A program made the translations under genes and the position numbers. From Frankiaceae bacterium (GTDB lineage: Bacteria > Actinomycetota > Actinomycetes > Frankiales > Frankiaceae), in contig JAVEDQ010000483.1 in NCBI GenBank assembly GCA_030840885.1, positions 1 through 7,104 of the forward strand: a DNA stretch of 7,104 nucleotides, written 5' to 3'. Position 1 is the stretch's first letter; each line of letters begins with the position of its first letter. Below the pieces are notes generated by a model. The model saw nothing but the letters and a program-made list of their open reading frames with translations, had not been told where the DNA came from and searched no databases. Shown here piece after piece: positions 1 to 6,305 of this stretch.

Positions 1-457
1 CCGCGATCAGCCCGAACACGCTGGAGACGTTGACGAGGTGCCCATCGCCGGACGCGATGAGGTGCGGCAGGAACGCCTGCGAGCCGTGGAGCACGCCGTA
101 GAAGTCGATCTCCATCAGCCAGCGGAAATCGTCGATCGACGTGTCCTGCACCCGACCGGTCATCGCGACACCGGCGTTGTTGATCAGCAGGGCGACACCG
201 CCGAAGTCCCGCATGACCTGCTCCGCATGGGCGAAGACGGCATCGCGGTCACTGACGTCGACGACGTAGGCACGTGCGTCACTCCCCCGGGCCCGGCAGC
301 GCTGGGCGGTGTACTCGACGTCCCGCTCGTTGACGTCCGACAGCGCGAGGCAGGCGCCGACCCGGGACAGTTCCAGCGCGAGAGCCCGGCCGATACCCGA
401 GCCGGCACCGGTGATGACGGCCGTACGGCCGTGGAACTTCTGCAGACCCGGGATCAT
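1..457 (-). CDS. Short-chain dehydrogenase/reductase (SDR), N-terminal 152 residues, C-terminus outside window
   Basis: This is an NAD(P)-dependent oxidoreductase of the classical SDR family, probably cytosolic; the substrate cannot be told. Translation from the ATG at 457 begins MIPGLQKFHGRTAVITGAG. It shows the TGAGSGIG cofactor loop (about residues 17-24), an acidic residue in SDVNERD at the end of beta-2, the NNAGVA motif, and HLVNVSSVFG containing the catalytic Ser. The YxxxK catalytic pair would lie beyond the left edge. The ATG at 457 was chosen because a GGAAGG ribosome site (464-469) lies 6 nt upstream; an ATG at 461 gives a different, unrelated frame. The gene is divergent from the MerR regulator at 586, which may control it. 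The SDR assignment is firm; a specific function is not supported. Confidence 0.95.
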   Translation of the reverse strand, partial: MIPGLQKFHGRTAVITGAGSGIGRALALELSRVGACLALSDVNERDVEYTAQRCRARGSDARAYVVDVSDRDAVFAHAEQVMRDFGGVALLINNAGVAMTGRVQDTSIDDFRWLMEIDFYGVLHGSQAFLPHLIASGDGHLVNVSSVFGLIA

Positions 458-527
458 GCATTTCCTTCCGCTGAGGTAGCGGCTGCCCGTTACGGCGAGC
501 GGGGCGACGAACCGCGACGCTGAGCTA

Positions 528-543
528 GACATCTTTCGATGTC
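528..543. promoter_or_regulatory. Perfect 6-bp dyad, possible operator in the SDR/MerR intergenic region
   Basis: The sequence GACATC-TTTC-GATGTC has perfect 6-bp arms and a 4-nt spacer. It lies between the divergent SDR (start 457) and MerR (start 586) genes, just upstream of the putative -35 region of the MerR promoter. It is a candidate protein-binding site. Nothing in the sequence identifies the protein that would bind it. Confidence 0.35.
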
Positions 544-549
544 ACACCC

Positions 550-585
550 TTCAATGGCAGCGTACTAGCGGCTACGCTGTGTCGC
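550..585 (+). promoter_or_regulatory. Probable leaderless promoter of the MerR gene with an overlapping dyad operator
   Basis: A TANNNT -10 element, TACGCT (573-578), ends 7 nt before the ATG at 586, and no Shine-Dalgarno sequence precedes that ATG, so the transcript is probably leaderless. A weak -35 candidate, TTCAAT (550-555), lies 17 bp upstream. The dyad CAGCGTA-N8-TACGCTG (arms 558-564 and 573-579) fills the spacer and overlaps the -10. MerR-family proteins are known to bind dyads in the -35/-10 spacer, so autoregulation is a reasonable inference. The dyad also places a TACGCT on the minus strand (564-559), which could serve as a -10 toward the SDR gene with a long leader. Confidence 0.5.
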
Positions 586-1521
586 ATGTCGACGCCTGGG
601 GCATCAGAGCCTGCCGCCGACGCCTCGTTCCCCATCGAGGAGCTGGCGCGCCGCACCGGCATGACGGTGCGCACGCTACGGGCGTACCAGTCGCGCAAGC
701 TGCTGCCGGCTCCCGAGGTCCGGGCGCGGATGGGCTACTACTCCGAGCGCCACGTCTCGCGCGTCGAGCTGGTGAAGGACCTGCAGGCCGAAGGCTTCAA
801 GCTCGACACCATCGCGCGGATGCTCGACAACACCGGGGACTCCGACGCCGAGATCCTGCAGTTCAGCCGCACCGTGAAGTCGCTGTTCGGGGAGACCGAG
901 CCGCAGATCGTCACCCTCTCCGAACTCGCCGAGCGGTTCCCGAGCCCCGGCCACGAGGCCGAGCTCATCGGCCGCGCGGAGCGGCTCGGGCTGGTGCGCA
1001 AGCTCGACGACCAGACCTACGAGGAGCTGGCCCCGCGCGTCCTGCGCGCCGGGCAGGACGCGATGACCTCGCTCGGCGTCGACGCCCGTCGGGCCATGAA
1101 GCTGGTGGAGCAGCTCCGCCGGCACGCCGAGGGGGTCTCGAAGCTCTACCTCGAGCTGTACCTCGAGGCGGTGTGGAAGCCTTTCGCGGACGCGGGGCAA
1201 CCCGACGAGCAGTGGCCGGCGGTCCAGACGGCTCTCGAACGCCTGCGCGGCGTCGCGGAGATGGCGCTGCTGGGCATGTTCGACGTGACCATGGCCGAGC
1301 GCGTGGACGAGACCTTCGGGCGCGAGTTCAGCCGCATGCACGGGTCGTCGAAGGGCGGCAAGGGCCGGGGGCACAAGTCGGGGCCGCACGCGACCAGCTC
1401 CAAAAGCGCGAAGGGCGACAACGCGGGCGAGGCCGCCGACCCATTGGTCGAACTGCCCCCGAGCCTGACCGACACGGATGAAGCCGATGCCGACGAGGCC
1501 GGCCGGTCCGCAACCGCCTGA
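586..1521 (+). CDS. MerR-family transcriptional regulator with a large helical effector domain
   Basis: This 311-aa cytosolic DNA-binding protein has a winged helix-turn-helix at residues 15-82: FPIEELARRTGMTVRTLRAY, then GYYSERHVSRVELVKDLQ and the GFKLDTIARML helix. These are typical of MerR regulators. Residues about 105-250 are mostly helical and carry no ligand-binding motif I recognise, and there is no Cys cluster of the metal-sensing type. The tail, about 253-311, is low complexity: first Gly/Lys/Ser-rich and basic, then acidic, and probably disordered. Classical MerR proteins are about 110-150 aa, so the C-terminal half is the effector domain. The start is supported by the -10 element 7 nt upstream. 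The likely target is its own promoter and perhaps the divergent SDR gene; this is inferred from position only. Confidence 0.93.
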   Translation: MSTPGASEPAADASFPIEELARRTGMTVRTLRAYQSRKLLPAPEVRARMGYYSERHVSRVELVKDLQAEGFKLDTIARMLDNTGDSDAEILQFSRTVKSLFGETEPQIVTLSELAERFPSPGHEAELIGRAERLGLVRKLDDQTYEELAPRVLRAGQDAMTSLGVDARRAMKLVEQLRRHAEGVSKLYLELYLEAVWKPFADAGQPDEQWPAVQTALERLRGVAEMALLGMFDVTMAERVDETFGREFSRMHGSSKGGKGRGHKSGPHATSSKSAKGDNAGEAADPLVELPPSLTDTDEADADEAGRSATA

Positions 1522-1542
1522 TTCAGCGCCGGCTGCGGACCG
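1504..1542. terminator. Bidirectional terminator hairpin covering two convergent stop codons
   Basis: CGGTCCGCA (1504-1512) pairs perfectly with TGCGGACCG (1534-1542). After one A.C mismatch, CCG (1514-1516) pairs with CGG (1530-1532). The loop contains a small CTG-ATT-CAG stem (1518-1526). The MerR stop codon TGA (1519-1521) and the stop of the minus-strand gene (1523-1525) both fall in the loop. There is no T-tract on either side, which is common for actinobacterial terminators. The symmetric position between convergent genes supports termination in both directions. Confidence 0.6.
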
Positions 1543-1948
1543 CAGCGACGACGACGGCTGAGGCCAGCACGATGGCGACCGCAGCCGCGGTGATCGGGAC
1601 CCGGTTCCGCCTCGCCTGGCTGAGCGCGAGAGCCATCACGGCCGCGCGGTCGCCGGGAGCGATCGCGCTGCTGCCCGTGAACAACTTGCCGAGCAGGGAC
1701 GACGTCCCGGCACCGACCGAGGCGACGCGCCCCTGCGGCCCCTGCACCTCGAGCCGGAGACCCGCGTCGGTCAGCCGGTCGGCGAGGTAGGGCAGAGCCG
1801 AGGTGCCGACCTGCGGTACCGAGGTGGAGGCGCGCCAGACGGTGTCGGCGTCGTCGGTCGTGACGGTGATCGTGGTGCCGTCGGACGTCACGCGTCCGGC
1901 GATCGGACCGTCGCCGAGATCGACCGAGAAGTCGAGGTCGGCGAACAC
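1523..1948 (-). CDS. Unrecognised protein with a C-terminal membrane anchor
   Basis: I do not recognise this protein. From the GTG at 1948 it is 141 aa. An N-terminal beta-rich stretch (IAGRVTSDGTTITVTTDD, about residues 16-33) is followed by an amphipathic middle part. Residues about 117-137 (VPITAAAVAIVLASAVVVAA) form one transmembrane helix ending in VRSRR, so the protein is probably tail-anchored with a short basic cytoplasmic end. The start is uncertain: the open frame continues upstream through a hairpin and into the 83-aa gene, but the first usable starts after that gene's stop are TTG at 1954 and GTG at 1948, both with poor ribosome sites. Translation may depend on coupling to the upstream gene. 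It probably shares a transcript with the 83-aa gene. Its GT-x4-TTD segment resembles one in that protein. Confidence 0.6.
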   Translation of the reverse strand: MFADLDFSVDLGDGPIAGRVTSDGTTITVTTDDADTVWRASTSVPQVGTSALPYLADRLTDAGLRLEVQGPQGRVASVGAGTSSLLGKLFTGSSAIAPGDRAAVMALALSQARRNRVPITAAAVAIVLASAVVVAAVRSRR

Positions 1949-1977
1949 CGACAACGTCTCGTCGAACCGCGGCGCCG

Positions 1978-2034
1978 CCGAAGGTGGGCCGGCCGGACCG
2001 CCGTCGAAGGGCGGTCCCGCCGGGCGGCCTTCGG
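1978..2034 (-). repeat. 57-nt inverted repeat (hairpin) directly after the stop codon of the 83-aa gene
   Basis: The two 25-nt arms, 1978-2002 and 2010-2034, pair at 21 of 25 positions around a 7-nt loop (2003-2009). The ends are CCGAAGG/CCTTCGG and the apical stem is GGACCGCC/GGCGGTCC. On the minus strand it starts at the first base after the TGA (2037-2035). It is placed like an intercistronic attenuator, an RNA-stability element or a partial terminator between the 83-aa gene and the membrane-anchored gene. The downstream frame is open through it and would encode a Gly/Pro-rich repeat containing GGPAGPP. Confidence 0.7.
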
Positions 2035-2286
2035 TCAGGAGCCCGCACCCTTCGAGTCGCGGTCCGTGGTGGTGATGCGCAGCGTGCCGTTGAGGCGCCA
2101 GGTGGCCCGCGGGGCGTCGTTGCCGGTGTCCCGGGGGACCTCGACGAACATGTCGACGAACTCGTAGTTGATCGCGGCACCCTTGCCGGTCAGGTAGGCC
2201 CACATCTCCTTACCGAGATCGGTCCAGTCGACCTTGCTGTTGTCCTTGATCCCGTTGCTGCTGGTGACGCTGCTGTCGACGGTCAT
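2035..2286 (-). CDS. Small unrecognised 83-aa protein
   Basis: I do not recognise this family. The protein is soluble-looking, has no Cys, no signal peptide and no transmembrane segment. After a polar Ser/Asp/Asn-rich N-terminus (residues 1-18) comes VDWTDLGKEMWAYLTGKG, probably a helix, then alternating beta-like segments (AINYEFVDMFVEV, residues 38-50, and ATWRLNGTLRITTTD, 61-75). The start is well supported: an AGAGGAGA ribosome site (2292-2299) lies about 6 nt before the ATG at 2286. A possible stress-sigma promoter lies further upstream. It follows the cobalamin-binding gene after 101 nt and precedes the membrane-anchored gene across a hairpin. Coding status rests on the strong ribosome site and the protein-like composition. 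Confidence 0.75.
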   Translation of the reverse strand: MTVDSSVTSSNGIKDNSKVDWTDLGKEMWAYLTGKGAAINYEFVDMFVEVPRDTGNDAPRATWRLNGTLRITTTDRDSKGAGS

Positions 2287-2333
2287 GTCCGTCTCCTCTG
2301 TGGTCGGCCGTGCCGGTGGTGTTCAAGCCGCAC

Positions 2334-2358
2334 CTACCCCCCGGAACCAGAGCGACAC
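2334..2358 (-). promoter_or_regulatory. Possible SigB/SigF-type promoter for the 83-aa gene
   Basis: Read on the minus strand, GTGT (2358-2355), a 15-nt spacer and GGGTAG (2339-2334) resemble the actinobacterial SigF/SigB consensus GTTT-N15-17-GGGTAT, with one mismatch in each box. Transcription would start near 2327, giving a leader of about 40 nt before the ATG at 2286. This fits a locus whose upstream genes encode a PP2C phosphatase and an anti-anti-sigma factor. G-rich matches arise easily by chance in such DNA, so the call is tentative. Confidence 0.35.
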
Positions 2359-2375
2359 GGATTGACCGGCATTCG

Positions 2376-2399
2376 ACCGCGTAACAGCTACCCCGCGGT
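2376..2399 (-). terminator. Weak hairpin at the end of the cobalamin-binding gene
   Basis: On the minus strand ACCGC (2399-2395) pairs with GCGGT (2380-2376), and GTA (2391-2389) pairs with TAC (2383-2381), with a GGG bulge and a 5-nt loop. The TAG stop (2390-2388) lies inside. It has about 8 bp and no U-tract, so it may slow or partly end transcription between the B12 gene and the 83-aa gene. It is listed because it coincides with a gene end. Confidence 0.25.
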
Positions 2400-3482
2400 G
2401 GCGGGCACCGGCGACGCCCACGGTCCATGGCGCACCGTCTCGAGGAAGGCGACCGCGCGGGGAAGCGGCGGCAGCACCGCTGCCAAGGCGTCCAGACCGA
2501 TCCGCACTGCCTCCTCGGGCACCTCGCGGGCGACCAGGAGCGCGTCGAGCCAGGCGACGAACTCCTCGAACAAGGCGGACTCGTCGACGTACAGCGCAGC
2601 GGCGAGGAAGCCGACGATGTGCGCGAGGTCCTCCCGCGTCCGGGCCACGGCCTGCTCGTCGTAGTCGGCCATGCCCGCGAAGTGGCGGCGCAGCTCGGTC
2701 TCCGCCAGCTGGGTGAGCCGTCCCGTGGCCGCCCAGAGCACCTCGGCGGCGTCGTCGACCTGATCCAGGGCCGGCGCCCGCTCGGTGAAGCGGGGCCAGT
2801 CCGGCGAGCCCAGCATCCTCGCCGCCGTTGGCGCGGTGGGAGCCCAGCCGTTGGCACCCAGACGCTGTGCGCGTGAGGCGTCCGACCCGAAGCCGCGGCC
2901 GCCGGCGATGACGGGAACCCCGCCGTCCCTGGCGGCCTCGATCATGCCGCGGGCGCGGGGCAGCGAGGTCGGGATCGAGCAGGACAGCGCGACGACGTCG
3001 GGTCCGACGTCGTGGATGAACTGCGAGAGGTGGGCGGCCGGGAGGGAGGCGCCGAGATAGCGGACGTCCCATCCGGCACCGCGAAGGGTCTCGGCGAGCA
3101 GCTTCGCGGGCAGCGCGTGCCACTCCCCCTCGACGCAGGACACGACGACGATGCCGCGGTGCGGACGGGTACGGAGCCGCGTCCCCAGGGCCGCGACGAC
3201 CTCCTCGCTCACCGACGTCGCGGCGTGCTCCTGAGCGATGTTCCACTCGTTGGCGGCCCAGCATCGGCCGACCTCGATCTGCCCGCGTGCCACGAGACCG
3301 GTCAGCACGCTGGAGACGTCATGGCCGATCTCGACGGCTTCGAAAGCCACACCGATGGCTGCCGAGCGGTCGACCGAGGCGAGCGCGTTCCAGTACCTCG
3401 GGAAGAGGTCGGTGAGCTCCGTCGGTGCCGATGGCGCCGCGCTCTGGTCTCGGTCTCGGTCTCGGTCTGGGTCTCGGTCCAT
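2388..3482 (-). CDS. Cobalamin (B12)-binding protein with photoreceptor-type W-x9-EH motif
   Basis: This 364-aa cytosolic protein is a probable light or cobalamin sensor. A charged Asp/Arg repeat at the N-terminus is followed by a four-helix cap (about residues 25-100) containing CWAANEWNIAQEH: W75, nine residues, then E85-H86, the signature of CarH/LitR-type B12 photoreceptors. The Rossmann-like B12 domain follows (about 110-225). EGEWHALP supplies the probable lower axial ligand H122, in an ExHxxP variant of DxHxxG, and AGGRGFGSD forms part of the nucleotide-tail pocket. Residues about 230-350 form an unassigned helical domain. There is no DNA-binding domain, so it must act through another protein. 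The ATG at 3482 was chosen because it lies one base after the phosphatase TGA (TGACATG); an earlier in-frame start at 3539 would overlap that gene. Coupling makes the phosphatase the obvious partner. Confidence 0.9.
   Translation of the reverse strand: MDRDPDRDRDRDQSAAPSAPTELTDLFPRYWNALASVDRSAAIGVAFEAVEIGHDVSSVLTGLVARGQIEVGRCWAANEWNIAQEHAATSVSEEVVAALGTRLRTRPHRGIVVVSCVEGEWHALPAKLLAETLRGAGWDVRYLGASLPAAHLSQFIHDVGPDVVALSCSIPTSLPRARGMIEAARDGGVPVIAGGRGFGSDASRAQRLGANGWAPTAPTAARMLGSPDWPRFTERAPALDQVDDAAEVLWAATGRLTQLAETELRRHFAGMADYDEQAVARTREDLAHIVGFLAAALYVDESALFEEFVAWLDALLVAREVPEEAVRIGLDALAAVLPPLPRAVAFLETVRHGPWASPVPATAG
3446..3475. repeat. Hexanucleotide tandem repeat at the start of the B12-protein gene
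   Basis: Five units of GGTCTC on the plus strand (the fourth is GGTCTG), plus a partial sixth, lie just inside the start of the B12-binding gene. They encode the Asp/Arg run PDRDRDRD after the start Met. The unit is a multiple of three, so changes in copy number would alter the length of the N-terminal tail without shifting the frame. Confidence 0.85.
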
Positions 3483-3483
3483 G

Positions 3484-4776
3484 TCAGATCCGTTCCGGTC
3501 CCATGGCGAACACGGCGATGTCGTCGTGCGGCCGACCATTGAGGTGTTCGAGCACGTTCTGCTCGATGCGTTCGGTGACCGCTTGCGGGGTCATGCCGGG
3601 GCTGTCACTCAGCAGCGCCATGAGCCGCTCGGGGCCGAACTGCTCCCCCGACGCGTCGTCGGCCTCGATGACGCCGTCGGTGTAGAGGACGATCACCTCG
3701 CCCGGTTCGAGCAGCACCTCGCTGACACGGAACGAGGCGTCGGGCAGCATGCCGACCAGCACCCCGCCGATGTTCAGCGGTTCGACGGCACCCGACGCGC
3801 GCCGTACCAGCGGCTCGAGGTGCCCGCCGCCGGCGAGGTCGAGCCGGAGCCGCCCGGCACCCGCCGCGGAGGCCGAGGCGAGGTCGACCGGCGAGATGCG
3901 CCCGAGGACCAGGGTCACGAAGCTCATCCCGCCCTCGAGCAGCATGACCTCGTTCAGCAACGACAGCACGCCGTCGGGCCGCCGGCCGGTCAGCGCCGCC
4001 ATCCGCAGCGCGGATCGGACCTTGCCGGTGAGCACCGCGGCATCGACGCCCTTGCCGCAGACGTCGCCCACGACGAACCACCACTGGTCGTCCGGGCCGC
4101 GGTAGACGTCGTAGAAGTCGCCACCGATCTCGGTGGCCTCCTCGGCGGGGCGGTACCGCGTGCCGAGCTCGACGCCAGCCAGCTGCGGCAGCGGGGACGG
4201 CCGCAGCGCGTCGCGAAGAGTGGAGGCCAGCGTGCTCCGCTCCTCGTAGACCCGGGCTGCGTCCAGGGCGAGCGCCGCACGCAGCACGAGCTCGCCGGCC
4301 AACGCCCGGTCCCGCACGTCGAAGCGACCGCCGTCGGCGCGGACCAGGGTCAACTCCCCGAGGCAGGCACCGCGCGCACGCAGGGGCAGCACCATCACCT
4401 CGGGATCCGAGTTCCCGAGCACCGCGGGAGCTTCGGGATCGGCGAGCCACCACGGCTGCTCGCCGTCGCGGCGCGCTTCCAGGGACCACGTCCGCGGGCC
4501 CGCGCCCCGCAGCATGCTCGCCGCGCGGATGTCGGTGCCTCCGGACAACTCCAGCCCCGCCCAGTCGCCGAGGCGGGGCACGGCCAGGTCCAGGACGAGC
4601 CCCACGGTGCGACGCAGGTTCAGGGTCGCGGCCAGGCGGAGGCTGATGCCGGCGCCAAAGGCGAGCACCTCCTGCTCGACGGCCGTCACGGGCGGCAGGG
4701 GCGGCGCGACCGAACTCCCGACGAGCCCGAGCACGGCACCGGACGCGGTGTTCCGCTCGAAGGGGTCGGGCGGCAC
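3484..4776 (-). CDS. GAF + PP2C (SpoIIE/RsbU-type) serine phosphatase
   Basis: This 430-aa protein probably dephosphorylates a STAS-domain anti-anti-sigma factor. Residues about 40-175 form a GAF-like sensor domain (weak motifs, inferred from layout). Residues 176-197 (YEERSTLASTLRDALRPSPLP) are the helical linker usual before SpoIIE-type catalytic domains. The PP2C domain (about 200-427) has all metal-binding motifs: EIGGDFYD (D220), GDVCGKG (D238), AGGGHLEPL, YTDGVIEA (D367) and HDDIAVFA (D418/D419). There is no transmembrane segment. The GTG at 4776 has a GAGGG ribosome site (4784-4788) 7 nt upstream. It follows the STAS gene by 69 nt and is coupled to the B12-binding gene (TGA at 3486-3484, then ATG at 3482). 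The likely substrate is the adjacent STAS protein, and the B12 protein may regulate it. Confidence 0.95.
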   Translation of the reverse strand: MPPDPFERNTASGAVLGLVGSSVAPPLPPVTAVEQEVLAFGAGISLRLAATLNLRRTVGLVLDLAVPRLGDWAGLELSGGTDIRAASMLRGAGPRTWSLEARRDGEQPWWLADPEAPAVLGNSDPEVMVLPLRARGACLGELTLVRADGGRFDVRDRALAGELVLRAALALDAARVYEERSTLASTLRDALRPSPLPQLAGVELGTRYRPAEEATEIGGDFYDVYRGPDDQWWFVVGDVCGKGVDAAVLTGKVRSALRMAALTGRRPDGVLSLLNEVMLLEGGMSFVTLVLGRISPVDLASASAAGAGRLRLDLAGGGHLEPLVRRASGAVEPLNIGGVLVGMLPDASFRVSEVLLEPGEVIVLYTDGVIEADDASGEQFGPERLMALLSDSPGMTPQAVTERIEQNVLEHLNGRPHDDIAVFAMGPERI

Positions 4777-4845
4777 GATCAGGCCCTCATCCGCCGCGGA
4801 GTCGTTGTCGACCGCGGTACCGCAGGCAGCTTCGAGGAGCTGCTC

Positions 4846-5292
4846 CTAGCTTCCACCGGACTCCTCGTCCCTGGGTCTGGGTGGACCCTCGCGGAGCGCG
4901 CGGCCCGCACGGGCGCCCGCGACGCTCGCGTACTGCGGCAACACCTGCTCCAGCCCGGTCAGGCTGATGACCCGGCCGATGAGGCGGTTGGTGTAGACGA
5001 GGCGGATCCAGCCATGCCTGGCCGTGACCTCGCGATGGGCCAGGAGCAGGGTCCGCAGGACGCTCGAGTCGATGAAGGTGACCTCGAGCAGGTTCACCAC
5101 GATCCGCGAGGCGCCGCTCTCCAGCGCCGAGGTCAGCCCGGACGAGAGTTCGGAGCCTGCCACGTCGAGCTCGCCGGCCACCACGATCTCGACGATGTCG
5201 GGCGCGGGTGCCCCGGCAGCGGCGTCGCTCCCGCCGCCGACCACCTGCTCCGCGTCCCGCGAGCTCACCATCACCGGGGCCCCCGAGCACAC
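4846..5292 (-). CDS. STAS-domain anti-anti-sigma factor
   Basis: This is a 148-aa cytosolic protein of the SpoIIAA/RsbV type. Unphosphorylated members bind an anti-sigma kinase and free the sigma factor. The STAS fold spans about residues 32-120: IVEIVVAGELDVAGS, SRIVVNLLEVTFIDSSVLRT and RLIGRVISLTGLEQVL. The FIDSSVLRTLL segment carries the Ser pair (S76/S77) that includes the phosphorylated residue in this family. The flanking tails (1-31 and 121-148) are Gly/Ala/charged and look disordered. The start is uncertain: GTG at 5292 has no clear ribosome site, and an in-frame ATG seven codons later (giving 141 aa) has only a G-run upstream. The 113-nt gap to the sirtuin (5293-5405) is A/T-richer near 5360-5395 and may hold a promoter, but no convincing pair of boxes was found. 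No RsbW-like kinase is encoded in the window. Confidence 0.93.
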   Translation of the reverse strand: MCSGAPVMVSSRDAEQVVGGGSDAAAGAPAPDIVEIVVAGELDVAGSELSSGLTSALESGASRIVVNLLEVTFIDSSVLRTLLLAHREVTARHGWIRLVYTNRLIGRVISLTGLEQVLPQYASVAGARAGRALREGPPRPRDEESGGS

Positions 5293-5405
5293 CAGTTCGC
5301 TTCGGGACGGTCCGGACGAGGCGGCACGCGGCCACCATGACAGACCAGCCCGCGAACCGCGAGTCTTTCTTTTCCGTGAACCTATTTCAGGATTCGGTCA
5401 GACGC

Positions 5406-6305
<900 letters not shown>

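Noticed and set aside
38..523. 161-codon plus-strand frame at the left edge
   Set aside because: It is antisense to a clear SDR gene with cofactor and active-site motifs.
579..1481. Alternative plus-strand frame overlapping the MerR gene
   Set aside because: Arg/Gly/Ala-rich shadow frame; the 586-1521 frame carries the MerR helix-turn-helix.
3238..5340. 700-codon plus-strand open frame opposite the B12, phosphatase and STAS genes
   Set aside because: The three minus-strand genes have complete family motifs; this frame has biased, low-complexity content and arises from GC-rich codon use.
5337..5403. Plus-strand start MTDQPANRESFFSVNLFQDS in the STAS/sirtuin gap
   Set aside because: It looks protein-like for about 22 residues but then runs antisense into the sirtuin with no ribosome site and unusual codons; the A/T-richer gap explains it better.
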